Counted from the stretch's first letter, positions 1 through 8,668 are shown. The stretch: DNA of 64,000 nt from Brevibacillus formosus (GCF_003013405.1 NZ_PXZL01000001.1:1-64000), one strand, 5' to 3'. The notes: a model not told the origin generated them from the letters alone. Translations and numbers: made by a program.

Positions 1-47
1 GCAGCCTTTCACGCTGTCATACAGGGGTTCGAATCCCCTACGGGTCA
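1..47 (+). tRNA. tRNA-Glu (TTC), 5' end missing
   Basis: This is the 3' part of a tRNA cut by the left window edge. The anticodon stem GCAGC/GCTGT encloses the loop CTTTCAC, which gives anticodon TTC (Glu). The T-arm AGGGG-TTCGAAT-CCCCT and the acceptor strand ACGGGTC follow. The bases after the discriminator A are CCT, so a full CCA is not encoded. It is the first of 13 tRNAs in one array. Confidence 0.85.
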
Positions 48-79
48 CCTAGAAAAATCCCTACATTAGTAGGTGATTT

Positions 80-155
80 GGAGGCTTAGCTCAGCTGGGA
101 GAGCATCTGCCTTACAAGCAGAGGGTCGGCGGTTCGATCCCGTCAGCCTCCACCA
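80..155 (+). tRNA. tRNA-Val (TAC)
   Basis: A complete 76-nt cloverleaf. The acceptor pairs GGAGGCT with AGCCTCC, the anticodon loop is CTTACAA (TAC, Val), the T-loop is GTTCGATCC, and the CCA end is encoded. Confidence 0.95.
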
Positions 156-233
156 CTTATATTAAAGGGCAAGGAAGGTCAGCTAAAGGCGCCACGTCCT
201 GTGGCAACACTGACACTCAGTCGTCCTGACTAT

Positions 234-310
<77 letters not shown>

Positions 311-387
311 AATTTTCTACTTGCTCTACATCGAGTAATCTTCTTGATCAAGTAGGATCGGAGTGCCCATTGGGTGCAACCAAACAT

Positions 388-464
388 GGAGCTGTGGTGA
401 AGTTGGAGTTCACGCCGGTCTGTCACACCGGAGGTCGCGGGTTCGAGTCCCGTCAGCTCCGCCA
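388..464 (+). tRNA. tRNA-Asp (GTC)
   Basis: A 77-nt cloverleaf with acceptor GGAGCTG/CAGCTCC, anticodon loop CTGTCAC (GTC) and discriminator G, as expected for Asp. CCA is encoded. Confidence 0.95.
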
Positions 465-564
465 TCTTTCTTAACGAGATGGCATAGTTCATAAAAATGA
501 AAAAGGTTTAACGGAATAAAAAAACGTTGATTTTTCATGAAAGATATGCCATAATTAAAGATGT

Positions 565-640
565 GCCGGTATAGCTCAATTGGTAGAGCACCTGACTTGT
601 AATCAGGGGGTTGTGGGTTCAAGTCCTATTGCCGGCACCA
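565..640 (+). tRNA. tRNA-Thr (TGT)
   Basis: A 76-nt cloverleaf with acceptor GCCGGTA/TGCCGGC, anticodon loop CTTGTAA (TGT) and encoded CCA. Confidence 0.95.
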
Positions 641-647
641 TGAAATT

Positions 648-732
648 GGGGAGATAGTGAAGTGGCTAAACACGGCAGACTGTAAATCTGCTCCCTCCGG
701 GTTCGGCGGTTCGAATCCGTCTCTCCCCACCA
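648..732 (+). tRNA. tRNA-Tyr (GTA)
   Basis: An 85-nt class II tRNA with a long variable arm. The acceptor is GGGGAGA/TCTCCCC, the anticodon loop is CTGTAAA (GTA), and CCA is encoded. Confidence 0.95.
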
Positions 733-740
733 TTTTTCAT

Positions 741-816
741 GAGCCATTAGCTCAGTTGGTAGAGCATCTGACTTTTAATCAGAGGGTCGAAGGTTCGAGT
801 CCTTCATGGCTCACCA
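741..816 (+). tRNA. tRNA-Lys (TTT)
   Basis: A 76-nt cloverleaf with acceptor GAGCCAT/ATGGCTC, anticodon loop CTTTTAA (TTT) and encoded CCA. It starts only 8 nt after tRNA-Tyr. Confidence 0.95.
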
Positions 817-881
817 GTTTTTATAAACCCGAAAAGTGAAGGTCAGCTTGTTAACAGCTCTGGCTACTTGGATGGGAAAAT

Positions 882-968
882 GCGGTCGTGGCGGAATTGG
901 CAGACGCGCTAGATTCAGGTTCTAGTGGTGGCAACACCGTGGAGGTTCAAGTCCTCTCGACCGCACCA
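882..968 (+). tRNA. tRNA-Leu (CAG)
   Basis: An 87-nt class II tRNA. The acceptor is GCGGTCG/CGACCGC, the anticodon loop is TTCAGGT (CAG), there is a long variable arm, and CCA is encoded. It is one of two Leu tRNAs in the array. Confidence 0.95.
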
Positions 969-987
969 ATCAACTTCTTCTTACAAT

Positions 988-1063
988 GCGGACGTAGCTC
1001 AATTGGTAGAGCGTCGCCTTGCCAAGGCGAAGGTCGAGGGTTCGAGACCCTTCGTCCGCTCCA
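988..1063 (+). tRNA. tRNA-Gly (GCC)
   Basis: A 76-nt cloverleaf with acceptor GCGGACG/CGTCCGC, anticodon loop TTGCCAA (GCC), discriminator T and encoded CCA. Confidence 0.95.
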
Positions 1064-1069
1064 TAACAT

Positions 1070-1143
1070 GTGCCCTTAGCTCAGCTGGATAGAGCGTTTG
1101 ACTACGAATCAAAAGGTCGGGAGTTCGAATCTCTCAGGGCACG
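1070..1143 (+). tRNA. tRNA-Arg (ACG)
   Basis: The acceptor pairs GTGCCCT with AGGGCAC and the anticodon loop is CTACGAA (ACG; the A is expected to become inosine). The bases after discriminator G are CTTC, so CCA is not encoded and must be added after transcription. Confidence 0.93.
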
Positions 1144-1177
1144 CTTCTTTACTACAAAAGTGAAGATGATAATATGT

Positions 1178-1254
1178 CGGGAAGTAGCTCAGCTTGGTAG
1201 AGTACTTGGCTTGGGACCAAGGGGTCGCAGGTTCGAATCCTGTCTTCCCGACCA
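1178..1254 (+). tRNA. tRNA-Pro (TGG)
   Basis: A 77-nt cloverleaf with acceptor CGGGAAG/CTTCCCG, anticodon loop CTTGGGA (TGG) and encoded CCA. Confidence 0.95.
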
Positions 1255-1279
1255 TGATTTGCCCACGTTTTACAGGTTT

Positions 1280-1367
1280 GCCGGGGTGGCGGAATGGGCA
1301 GACGCAACAGACTTAAAATCTGTCGGGAGTTTCTCCCGTACCGGTTCAAGTCCGGTCCTCGGCACCA
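1280..1367 (+). tRNA. tRNA-Leu (TAA)
   Basis: An 88-nt class II tRNA. The anticodon loop is CTTAAAA (TAA), the variable arm is CGGGAG/CTCCCG, and CCA is encoded. The acceptor is GCCGGGG/CCTCGGC with G-T pairing. Confidence 0.95.
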
Positions 1368-1381
1368 GCATCTATTTTGAT

Positions 1382-1455
1382 GCGGGTGTAGTTCAATGGT
1401 AGAACTCCAGCCTTCCAAGCTGGTCGCGTGGGTTCGATTCCCATCACCCGCTCCA
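1382..1455 (+). tRNA. tRNA-Gly (TCC)
   Basis: A 74-nt cloverleaf with acceptor GCGGGTG/CACCCGC, anticodon loop CTTCCAA (TCC) and encoded CCA. It is the last tRNA; a terminator follows 10 nt later. Confidence 0.95.
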
Positions 1456-1464
1456 TACATAAAG

Positions 1465-1494
1465 CAGAGAGCCAACAGGTTCTCTGTTTTTTTT
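1465..1494 (+). terminator. intrinsic terminator of the tRNA operon
   Basis: The stem CAGAGAGCC / GGTTCTCTG is followed by eight T residues directly after the last tRNA. Confidence 0.9.
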
Positions 1495-1697
1495 GTGTCT
1501 AGGAAAGCTGGCCTATTTTTACTTGGGGCAAAAGTATGAAGGCTTATCCAACAGTTGAATAGATAAGCCTTTGTTCAATACAGGTATAAAAGTTTGTCGA
1601 AAGCTGTCTGACGTTTTCTATGGTAGCAACATATGTTTTCGTGTACAGTAAAACTAAGGTCGCTTACCGATGAAATTGGTAACGGATCTCTTGCCTT

Positions 1698-1725
1698 GCC
1701 TCCTGCATTGTCAGGGGGCTTTTTT
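1698..1725 (+). terminator. second terminator-like hairpin after the tRNA operon
   Basis: The stem GCCTCCTG / CAGGGGGC (one G-T pair) is followed by six Ts. It lies about 230 nt beyond the tRNA terminator and 22 nt before the convergent kinase gene ends. No convincing gene sits between 1495 and 1697, so it may be a backup terminator or the end of an unrecognised small transcript. A small hairpin TTACC/GGTAA lies just upstream near 1657-1675. Confidence 0.6.
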
Positions 1726-1747
1726 GCGTAATTCAAAAAAGAGAGAC

Positions 1748-2914
1748 CTAGAGAGCTTCCATTCTCGGTCCGACTTCCTGGGCATTTGCAATCGGCAGAG
1801 AAACGATAAAGCGTGTGCGTTTTTCATTGGAATCACAATGGATCGTGCCTTGATGCTTTTCGATAATATTTTTGCAGATGGACAAGCCAATACCCGTCCC
1901 ATTTTGTTTAGTCGTAAAGAATGGTTGGAATAGATTTTCCACGATCTCGGGTGAAATCCTTTCGCCGTTGTTTTCCACACTCAAATAGAGCCATCCATCT
2001 GAAGAAGTGGAAATGACATGAATATACTTGTCTGTACGATTTTGCACGGCGTCAATGGCATTGTTTAATAGATTGACGACAACTTGCTTCAGGCCTTCTT
2101 CATAACATGCGAGTGAGCAGGGGTGGATTTGTTTTTCAAAACGTATGTTTTCTCCCACTAGGCGAGGCGTAATCAGCATCTCTACTTCTTCAAGCAGTTC
2201 TTCTACTTGAACGGTTTTAAAAATTTCATCGAGAATTGGTTTTTTGGAAAAGCTGAGGAACCCGGTCAGTTGCCGATGTAAATTCTCAAACTCATGCATG
2301 ACGACTTGGATATACGTCTGAAGCTGGGCCTGTTCCTGTGTAGACTCGCCGATCAGCTTCAGGAACCCTTCAATGGCGCACAAAGGATTACGTAGCTCAT
2401 GAGCCATATTGGCGGCAATTTTTCCGAGCATGGTCAGTTTGTCGTTATGCAAATAGGAGATCGTCTCTTCCTTCTGGACCAGCTCTTTATTCATCATTTG
2501 TTCAAAGTGATAAACAGCCCAGAAGACACTTTCATCCATGGCCTTGCCCAGTTGGCTTTCCAAATAGTGCATTTCTTGTGAGGAGAGGGACCATCTCTGT
2601 AATTCTGGTTGGAGAACCCGCCAGAATACATTCCGGTACAATTGATATGTGCGCAAAATGGAGGAGAAGGGGAATTCCTGCGAACGAAGCCACTCTCCCA
2701 TATCTAATGCCCAAGTCTGCATGTCATGATCTACATCCTCAACTAGATAGCGAGCCAAGAGCACTGTTCGTTTTTCTGCAAAATCGCGAGGAATGGTTAC
2801 GGGAATTTCCATGCTGCGAACAATTTCTTGCAGCCATATTGTGGTGATACTTGGTGTTAAGTCTAAAATCTTTCTAGAAACGTCATAAAGGTTTAGCGTC
2901 ACGGTCTCCACCAT
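1748..2914 (-). CDS. soluble sensor histidine kinase
   Basis: The 388-residue translation carries a kinase core in the C-terminal half. The H-box AHELRNP (phospho-acceptor His near residue 172) is followed by the N-box NLLNNAIDA near 285 and the Gly-rich lid GTGIGLSICK near 340. The N-terminal 150 residues are helical and unrecognised, with no membrane segments, so the sensor is probably cytoplasmic. The H-box type resembles the phosphorelay kinases (KinA-E) that feed Spo0F in bacilli; a sporulation role is inference because no response regulator is adjacent. The G1 region reads ENNGERI where DNGxGI is usual, so the conserved Asp is an Asn. The chosen ATG has GGGGTGG about 10 nt upstream. Confidence 0.85.
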   Translation of the reverse strand: MVETVTLNLYDVSRKILDLTPSITTIWLQEIVRSMEIPVTIPRDFAEKRTVLLARYLVEDVDHDMQTWALDMGEWLRSQEFPFSSILRTYQLYRNVFWRVLQPELQRWSLSSQEMHYLESQLGKAMDESVFWAVYHFEQMMNKELVQKEETISYLHNDKLTMLGKIAANMAHELRNPLCAIEGFLKLIGESTQEQAQLQTYIQVVMHEFENLHRQLTGFLSFSKKPILDEIFKTVQVEELLEEVEMLITPRLVGENIRFEKQIHPCSLACYEEGLKQVVVNLLNNAIDAVQNRTDKYIHVISTSSDGWLYLSVENNGERISPEIVENLFQPFFTTKQNGTGIGLSICKNIIEKHQGTIHCDSNEKRTRFIVSLPIANAQEVGPRMEAL

Positions 2915-3127
2915 CTCTTATCCACCCCATTAAAATCGTAAGGGAAAATGCCTAATTTAGACAAGGTATAATTAGCCTGATTTCGCAATAAAATGTATTT
3001 TTTTCGGAAGTTTTTATCTACAAAATCCGCTGAAAACCGCCTTTTTTCGGAAAAATATTCAATCATGAGTCCGATTCTAGTCGCATAAAGTAGAATGGAC
3101 GAACTTTATTGGACCAGGGAGGCAGGG

Positions 3128-3778
3128 ATGGGCGAGTATTTTTGGCTGGGTCTTGTACACATCTTCATGATCGATCTGGTATTAAGCAGTGACAATGCTG
3201 TGGTCATAGGTATGGCCTGCCGCGGACTCCCTCAACAGGAGAGAAAACGGGCGATTTTATATGGGACATTGGGTGCAATCGTCTTGCGAATTGTTTTAAC
3301 GGGAATGACTACCTGGATGTTGGATATTCCTCTCGTGAAGGCGATCGGGGGATTATTATTGCTATGGATCGCGTGTAAGCTGATGCTGGGCGAGAATGAA
3401 GAACTCGCAGACGTATCGCACAATCAGACAATTGGTCAGGCAGTCAGGACTATCATAGTAGCAGATTTTGTCATGAGTTTGGACAATGTTTTGGCAGTTG
3501 GTGGAGCAGCACATGGCGATTTATGGTTAGTTTTGCTGGGGTTAGCAATGAGCATTCCATTATTAATGTGGGGAAGTGTGTGGATTGCCCGCATGATGAA
3601 TCGTTTTCCCAGTATGGTCATCATTGGTGGCGGAATTCTTACTTTTACAGCAGTTGATATGTGTCTTCAGGATCCGTATGTCTGGAAGTGGGTGAATCCT
3701 TTGCTTCTCAACCATATGTGGTTGCCCGTATTTGCTGCTGTAGTGGTCATGTTTTGGGGGCGGATGAAAAGGACGTGA
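3128..3778 (+). CDS. TerC/YkoY-family integral membrane protein
   Basis: About 216 residues with seven hydrophobic segments. Two TerC signatures are visible: DLVLSSDNAVVIGM in the first segment and DFVMSLDNVLAVGG in the second half. These carry the membrane Asp/Asn residues that characterise the family. TerC proteins of bacilli (YceF, YkoY) take part in metal export, mainly Mn2+, during metalation of secreted proteins. No yybP-ykoY riboswitch is obvious upstream. The start at MGEYFW is preferred to one 33 nt earlier because AGGGAGG lies 6 nt before it. A possible -10 TAGAAT is at 3089-3094. Confidence 0.85.
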   Translation: MGEYFWLGLVHIFMIDLVLSSDNAVVIGMACRGLPQQERKRAILYGTLGAIVLRIVLTGMTTWMLDIPLVKAIGGLLLLWIACKLMLGENEELADVSHNQTIGQAVRTIIVADFVMSLDNVLAVGGAAHGDLWLVLLGLAMSIPLLMWGSVWIARMMNRFPSMVIIGGGILTFTAVDMCLQDPYVWKWVNPLLLNHMWLPVFAAVVVMFWGRMKRT

Positions 3779-3853
3779 AACGGTGATGAGGATTGTACAT
3801 TCTTGGGCATACTATGCTCAATGAAAACATAGCGGGAAAGGAACTTTTTCGAC

Positions 3854-4438
3854 ATGAATACAAGCCTCTTGATGCTATGGGGATACTGGGATGAAATCTA
3901 CCAGCGCTGCACCAGACTTACCTATATTGAGAAAGGGAAAAATATATTTCGGGTTGTCGTTTTACGCTATCGGGGAGAGCCACTCGTTACTACTGATAAT
4001 TGCATCATTCATGAAGGGGATTTGATCTTAAAGCTACATATACACAATTATTACTTTGCTACCCTGTGCAAAGAAGTAAAGGATGAACTGCGCGTGGCAC
4101 TTCTCTTGCGTAGACATATCCTCCAGTCACTGCCGCAGCTAGCCACGTTCCTGAATTCCATGGAAAATAAAGATCAAATAAAAGGGATAGTGGGAACGAC
4201 CATGCTGCACAAAGGGGTAACACCTTTGGGTTTCTCGATTTCTGATGTACCCATGTCCTGGTTTTTTCGATACAAGCGATGGTACTTGCGTCTCATGCTC
4301 AGATTCGTGCATCCCAATGGAAAGCAACGATTGCAATCATGGAATCATGAAATGCCCTTAAAGCGCGTCTATATGTCCAAGGAATTATTACTCAATCGAT
4401 ATGCTGAGGGCAAGCAGCCTCTAGGAGAGTCCTACTAA
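3854..4438 (+). CDS. YkoP-like protein
   Basis: A 194-residue protein without signal peptide or clear membrane span, rich in Arg, Leu and aromatic residues. It resembles the YkoP family of bacilli, where ykoP lies beside the glycosyltransferase gene ykoN; this is recalled rather than searched. Its stop overlaps the ATG of the next gene (TAATG), so translation is probably coupled and the two products may act together on a lipid or envelope substrate. AAAGGAA lies upstream of the start. The biochemical role is unknown. Confidence 0.65.
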   Translation: MNTSLLMLWGYWDEIYQRCTRLTYIEKGKNIFRVVVLRYRGEPLVTTDNCIIHEGDLILKLHIHNYYFATLCKEVKDELRVALLLRRHILQSLPQLATFLNSMENKDQIKGIVGTTMLHKGVTPLGFSISDVPMSWFFRYKRWYLRLMLRFVHPNGKQRLQSWNHEMPLKRVYMSKELLLNRYAEGKQPLGESY

Positions 4439-5568
4439 TGGCAAAGCGGTTTCTGTTAGTAACAGAGGAATGGGCAGGGAGTGGCCATCGGATGGCTGCC
4501 GAAGCTTTGCAAGAAGCTTTAATGGAAAAGGAGGGGGCACGATCGGCGCGAGTGGTGGGAGGGCTGAAAACCGCCAGTCCAAGCTTACGTGTGCTCTCTC
4601 ATTTTTTTTATCGCAATATGCTGCGCTACGGTCAACCAGTATGGCAACGCATCTATGAACAGGAAGAATTGCTGGGCAGAGTATTGACCAAAGCACTGGG
4701 ATGGTGGCTATCCCCAAGATTAACCAACCAACTATTGCAAGAAGAGAAACCAGATGTCGTCATCGCTACGCATGCATACTGCTTGTCCGCATTGGCAGAA
4801 GCGAAGAGAAGGGTATCCAAGCCTTTCCAGCTCGTTTGTGTGCCCACGGACTATCATATAAATCGGTTTTGGGTTCATCCAGCAATTGATGCGTACATGG
4901 TAGCACATGAGCAAATTGCGCAAATTCTAATCGATCGCTATGGGGTTGCCCCTGAAAAAATCCATGTTTATGGCATTCCAGTTCGTCCTGCTTTTACTAC
5001 AGCGCTGCATACCGACAAAGCGGCTTTGAAAAAACAGCTTGGACTCGTGCCAGATCAATTCACCGTGCTGATTGGTGGGGGAGAAGGCGGTTATGGTGGA
5101 GTGGAGCAGGTCGTACGAGAGTTGCTGTTGGAAGAGCAACCATTGCAGATCGTAGTCGTAACAGGGAAGAATGCAAGCCTGTACAGACGACTGGCGGACT
5201 TGCTAGGTACGGAGGCCACCTGTCATCGTTTTATATTGAAAGGGTTTGAACCGCAAATGTGGCAGTGGATTGGAGCAGCAGACGCCTATATAACGAAGCC
5301 AGGTGGTATTTCGTGCGCGGAGTCACTTGCCCTTAAGACACCGCTCATTTTATTCCACCCATTGCCCGGACAAGAAAAGCATAATTGTTCGTTTTTACTC
5401 GAGCAACAAGCGGCGATCTTGGCTGAAACGCCGGTAGAAATCAAAGAGATCATCAGGTCATGGCGTCAGCCTGAGAAAAGGGATGCTTTTGCAGGAGGTT
5501 TGGACAAGCTGGGGCGACCGGAAGCAGCTCATCGAATTGCCCAGACTCTTCTCCAATTAACAGACTAA
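4438..5568 (+). CDS. GT28-type glycosyltransferase (MGDG synthase/UgtP-like)
   Basis: The 376-residue protein has the GT-B layout of processive diacylglycerol glycosyltransferases. An N-terminal WAGSGHRMAAEAL segment matches the GxGHxxAA motif of the acceptor domain. The C-terminal half has GGGEGGYGG, then TKPGGISCAESLA near residue 285, the nucleotide-sugar binding motif, and PLPGQEKHN. UgtP and YkoN of B. subtilis share this plan; the closest analogue is probably YkoN given the YkoP-like neighbour. It would transfer a hexose or HexNAc from UDP-sugar to a lipid at the inner membrane face. It overlaps the upstream gene by one base. Confidence 0.85.
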   Translation: MAKRFLLVTEEWAGSGHRMAAEALQEALMEKEGARSARVVGGLKTASPSLRVLSHFFYRNMLRYGQPVWQRIYEQEELLGRVLTKALGWWLSPRLTNQLLQEEKPDVVIATHAYCLSALAEAKRRVSKPFQLVCVPTDYHINRFWVHPAIDAYMVAHEQIAQILIDRYGVAPEKIHVYGIPVRPAFTTALHTDKAALKKQLGLVPDQFTVLIGGGEGGYGGVEQVVRELLLEEQPLQIVVVTGKNASLYRRLADLLGTEATCHRFILKGFEPQMWQWIGAADAYITKPGGISCAESLALKTPLILFHPLPGQEKHNCSFLLEQQAAILAETPVEIKEIIRSWRQPEKRDAFAGGLDKLGRPEAAHRIAQTLLQLTD

Positions 5569-5588
5569 AATTGGAAGAAAAAAAGGAC

Positions 5589-5618
5589 GCATGAACAAGC
5601 AAAACTTCACACATATTA
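5589..5618 (+). promoter_or_regulatory. sigma-G-type promoter of the SASP gene
   Basis: GCATGAA (-35) and CATATTA (-10) are separated by 16 nt, matching the forespore sigma-G pattern (GHATR, then CATWHTA). They lie 30 nt upstream of the SASP start codon. Confidence 0.75.
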
Positions 5619-5647
5619 AACTTACCAACGACGAGGAGGTGATATAG

Positions 5648-5854
5648 ATGGCTAACAACAACAGCGGATCTCGTAACAACTTGCTGGTTCCTCAAGCAAA
5701 CCAAGCTCTGGATCAACTGAAATACGAAATCGCATCCGAATTCGGCGTTCAGCTCGGAGCAGACACCACTTCCCGTCAAAACGGTTCAGTTGGAGGAGAG
5801 ATTACAAAACGTCTTGTCTCCTTTGCTGAGCAACAATTGGCTGGACGTGGCTAA
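5648..5854 (+). CDS. alpha/beta-type small acid-soluble spore protein
   Basis: A 68-residue protein with both family signatures: [11 protein letters not shown] in the middle and [16 protein letters not shown] near the C-terminus. Alpha/beta SASPs coat forespore DNA, shift it toward an A-like form, protect it from UV and heat, and are degraded by Gpr at germination. The Gpr cleavage region EIASEFGV is intact. AGGAGGTGA lies 7 nt upstream, a sigma-G-type promoter precedes it and a terminator follows, so it is a single-gene forespore unit. Confidence 0.95.
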   Translation: MANNNSGSRNNLLVPQANQALDQLKYEIASEFGVQLGADTTSRQNGSVGGEITKRLVSFAEQQLAGRG

Positions 5855-5872
5855 TCTAATAAGCTGGATGAA

Positions 5873-5902
5873 GGGGAGGCACCTATGGTGTCTCTCTTTT
5901 TA
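5873..5902 (+). terminator. intrinsic terminator after the SASP gene
   Basis: The stem GAGGCACC / GGTGTCTC has a short loop and is followed by a T-rich run. Confidence 0.85.
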
Positions 5903-5952
5903 CGTTTCCATAAAAAGGTAATTATTGGCAGGTGAAAATCGGGGAGACTACC

Positions 5953-5982
5953 GCATTAAATAATGGGTGGAGGCGGATTCTA
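5953..5982 (+). promoter_or_regulatory. possible sigma-G promoter of the spoVA2mob-like operon
   Basis: GCATTAA and GATTCTA are spaced by 16 nt and end 24 nt before the first start codon. One position deviates in each box (T for R, G for C). Forespore expression is expected for this gene set. Confidence 0.45.
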
Positions 5983-6005
5983 TATGTGTTAGGAGGTGAG
6001 TGGAT

Positions 6006-6212
6006 ATGACAGTAGGAGCACAAGTAAAACAAACGCTTGCCAGCTTGAAAGGCGCACAAGCAGATTTTGAAACGTTTGCTCTTAGCACGCAAAACAAGAA
6101 AGCAAAGCAATTGTATTCGCAAGCAGCAGAGCAAACGCAATCCATTGTAGATAACCTCCAGCAGCGTGTAACGGAGCTGGAAAAGGAAGAACCACAGTTT
6201 AAGGGATTCTAG
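6006..6212 (+). CDS. DUF1657 protein of the spoVA2mob-like operon
   Basis: A 68-residue hydrophilic helical protein beginning MTVGAQVKQTLASLKGAQADFETFA-type sequence, with the repeated LASLKGAQ / AKQLY / QTQSIVD pattern of DUF1657. ATG is chosen over an in-frame GTG two codons earlier because AGGAGGT is 8 nt from the ATG. It opens an operon with 2Duf, SpoVAC, SpoVAD and SpoVAEb. In strains with the heat-resistance operon spoVA2mob, DUF1657 genes flank the same SpoVA genes. Its own function is not established. Confidence 0.85.
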   Translation: MTVGAQVKQTLASLKGAQADFETFALSTQNKKAKQLYSQAAEQTQSIVDNLQQRVTELEKEEPQFKGF

Positions 6213-6294
6213 GAAGTGTTGGGAAAGGGAGAGGGACTCCCTCTCTCTTGGTTTTACTATCTATAAAAATCACCTCAGGTGATGGAGGTGGCTT

Positions 6295-7155
6295 ATGCCT
6301 GATTGGTTAAATATCACGTTGCGTGCTGTTGGTGCAGTTGCGTACTTATTTTTACTGACGAAGATCATTGGGAAAAGGCAAATCAAGCAACTTACATACA
6401 TCGAATATATCGTCGGCATCAGCATCGGCTCGATTGCGGCCTTCATGGCAACCGAAATGGATGGACCGATCTATCATAGTTTGATCGCCATGGGTGTTTT
6501 TGCGCTCTTCCCTGTAGTAATGGAGTGGCTTTCACTCAAAAGCAAGTTTCTCCGTGACTTTTTTGAAAGCAAATCAACGGTTCTCATCAAGGAAGGCAAA
6601 ATTTTGGAAGACAATCTGAAAAAGGAACGATTGACCGCGGAAGACTTAATGGAACAATTACGCGTCAAAAATGTGTTCCGAGTAGCCGATGTAGAGTTTG
6701 CGTTAATGGAAACAAGCGGGGAAATCAGTGTCCTATTAAAATCAGAGAGTCAGCCGGTAACACCCAAACACCTTGAATTGAAGGTGGCTCCTTCGGAAGA
6801 AAATCAAGTGGTCATTATGGATGGGGTGATCATGGACGAGCCCCTGGCAACAGCAGGTCTGAATCGCAGATGGGTTCGCACGGAGCTGCAAAAAGCGGGA
6901 GTGGCTCTGGAAAATGTTTTCCTCGGGCAAGTAGACAAAGGTGGAGAGCTCTATCTCGACCTCTATGACGATAAACTGATGGTTCCTGGGGCCCAAGCCA
7001 TGAAGCTGGCTTTTGCTACATTGAAAAAATGTCAGGCGGATCTGGAGCTGTACGCACTTAGTACAAAAAATGAACAAATGAAACGTACCTACCAAACCGA
7101 TTCGGAACAGCTACAACAGATTATTGATCAAGTGAAACCGTTCATGATGCGGTAA
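6295..7155 (+). CDS. 2Duf: DUF421 (YetF) membrane protein fused to DUF1657
   Basis: A 286-residue protein. Residues 1-75 hold three hydrophobic segments, and residues 80-210 form the soluble YetF/DUF421 domain. Residues 230-284 (AMKLAFATLKKCQADLELYA...) are clearly a second DUF1657 domain similar to the gene upstream. This fusion is the 2Duf protein described from spoVA2mob operons, reported to make the spore inner membrane less permeable and wet-heat resistance higher (established in Bacillus). The position between a DUF1657 gene and SpoVAC supports the assignment. A ribosome site GATGGAGGTGG lies just before the start. Confidence 0.88.
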   Translation: MPDWLNITLRAVGAVAYLFLLTKIIGKRQIKQLTYIEYIVGISIGSIAAFMATEMDGPIYHSLIAMGVFALFPVVMEWLSLKSKFLRDFFESKSTVLIKEGKILEDNLKKERLTAEDLMEQLRVKNVFRVADVEFALMETSGEISVLLKSESQPVTPKHLELKVAPSEENQVVIMDGVIMDEPLATAGLNRRWVRTELQKAGVALENVFLGQVDKGGELYLDLYDDKLMVPGAQAMKLAFATLKKCQADLELYALSTKNEQMKRTYQTDSEQLQQIIDQVKPFMMR

Positions 7156-7170
7156 AAAGGAGTGGGTGAC

Positions 7171-7644
7171 ATGGCAGATCAAAAAAAGAAAAAGCTGACT
7201 CCCGTCCAGCAAGAGTATCAGCAATTGGCAAAGACGCACGAGCCTCCGCGACCGCTTTTGCGTAATTTTATACGGGCATTTTTAGTGGGTGGCGGTATTT
7301 GTATGATCGGACAAGGGATACAAGAAATGTTCATTTACTACTTCGATTTTACGGAGAAAACCGCTGGGAATCCTACAGCGGCTGTCTTGATCATTCTTTC
7401 TGCTCTCTTGACCGGTCTAGGACTATATGACCGGATTGCCCAGTGGGCTGGAGCAGGTACGAGTGTGCCGGTTACGGGTTTTGCCAACTCGATTGCATCT
7501 GCGGCCATCGAGCATCGCAGCGAAGGATTTGTGTTGGGGGTCGGCGGTAACATGTTCAAGCTCGCGGGGTCTGTGATTGTGTTTGGAGTGGCGGCGGCAT
7601 TCGTCGTTGGCTTGATCAAAACATTGTTTACGATGGGAGGCTGA
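7171..7644 (+). CDS. spoVAC: stage V sporulation protein AC
   Basis: A 157-residue membrane protein with about 45 hydrophilic N-terminal residues, then four hydrophobic segments. It carries the SpoVAC/SpoVAE fold signature AFLVGGGICMIGQGIQ and the loop AGAGTSVPVTGFANSI. SpoVAC forms a mechanosensitive-type channel for Ca-dipicolinate movement across the spore inner membrane. The ATG is chosen over an upstream GTG because AAGGAGTG is 6 nt from it. It is in an operon after 2Duf, and SpoVAD follows after 3 nt. Confidence 0.93.
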   Translation: MADQKKKKLTPVQQEYQQLAKTHEPPRPLLRNFIRAFLVGGGICMIGQGIQEMFIYYFDFTEKTAGNPTAAVLIILSALLTGLGLYDRIAQWAGAGTSVPVTGFANSIASAAIEHRSEGFVLGVGGNMFKLAGSVIVFGVAAAFVVGLIKTLFTMGG

Positions 7645-7647
7645 CGG

Positions 7648-8652
7648 ATGCGCCAAGGTCATCAGTCTTGGGTCTTTCCTTTAAAACCTGTCATTCTCGG
7701 GCATGCTGCCATTGGTGGGCCTTTTGAGGCTAAGGGACCGTTAGCCGAAGACTTTGATATCTTGCACGGAGACTTGAATCTCGGACAAGACAGCTGGGAA
7801 AAGGCGGAGAAAGTCCTGCTGGAAGAAGCGTGCTCGAAAGCGGTGGAGAAAGCGGGGCTCACGAAAGAGCAAATCAACTTTATGCTTGCCGGGGATTTAA
7901 TGAACCAGATCATATCTGCCAGCTTTTCGGCCCGGACGCTTTCGATTCCATTTCTGGGGATTTTCGGAGCGTGCTCAACAGCGATGGAAGGACTGGCCTT
8001 GGCTGCTCTCATGGTGAATAGTCAAGCTGCTGAATACGTTTTGGCTGGTACCTCCAGTCACAATGGGGCTGCGGAAAAGCAATATCGTTATCCAACCGAG
8101 TACGGCTCACAGAAGCCCCCAACGGCACAATGGACCGTGACAGGAGCAGGGGCTGCTGTTGTAGCTAGTCAGGGTAAGGGGTTGCGGATTACGGGTGCCA
8201 CCATCGGGCATGTCGTCGATATGGGATTGACAGACCCATTCAATATGGGAGCAGCAATGGCGCCAGCCGCATTATCCACGATTGAGTCGCATTTCCGTGA
8301 CTTTCAGCTCCCTCACGACCATTACGATTTGATCGTGACAGGCGATTTAGGACGAACGGGCCATGCCATTTTATCTGATCTGCTGCCCAAGCATCACATG
8401 CACATCCCATTAGAGCGTTACATCGATTGCGGAAAGCTCATTTATGGAGAAAATCCGAATGTATGGTCAGGTGGTAGCGGATGTGGCTGTATCGCTACAG
8501 TGACATACGGGCATCTGCTTCGGCGGATGAAGCAAGGAGAATGGAAGCGAATCTTGCTGATTGCCACGGGAGCCCTTTTATCTCCGTTGACCTTCCAGCA
8601 GGGAGAAAGCATTCCTTGCATCGCCCATGCCGTGGCTGTTGAGTCGGAGTAA
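7648..8652 (+). CDS. spoVAD: stage V sporulation protein AD
   Basis: A 334-residue soluble protein of the thiolase-like SpoVAD family, starting [10 protein letters not shown], with [14 protein letters not shown] near residue 110 and [17 protein letters not shown] near 275. SpoVAD binds dipicolinic acid and is needed for its uptake into the developing spore. The length equals the family norm (about 338). GGGAGG precedes the ATG. It belongs with SpoVAC and SpoVAEb on the inner spore membrane. Confidence 0.95.
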   Translation: MRQGHQSWVFPLKPVILGHAAIGGPFEAKGPLAEDFDILHGDLNLGQDSWEKAEKVLLEEACSKAVEKAGLTKEQINFMLAGDLMNQIISASFSARTLSIPFLGIFGACSTAMEGLALAALMVNSQAAEYVLAGTSSHNGAAEKQYRYPTEYGSQKPPTAQWTVTGAGAAVVASQGKGLRITGATIGHVVDMGLTDPFNMGAAMAPAALSTIESHFRDFQLPHDHYDLIVTGDLGRTGHAILSDLLPKHHMHIPLERYIDCGKLIYGENPNVWSGGSGCGCIATVTYGHLLRRMKQGEWKRILLIATGALLSPLTFQQGESIPCIAHAVAVESE

Positions 8653-8668
8653 TTTGGAGAGTGATACC

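Noticed and set aside
1670..1933. ORF of 87 codons starting at a possible ATG downstream of the tRNA terminator
   Set aside because: It has no ribosome site, includes the terminator hairpin at 1698 and runs antisense to the kinase gene.
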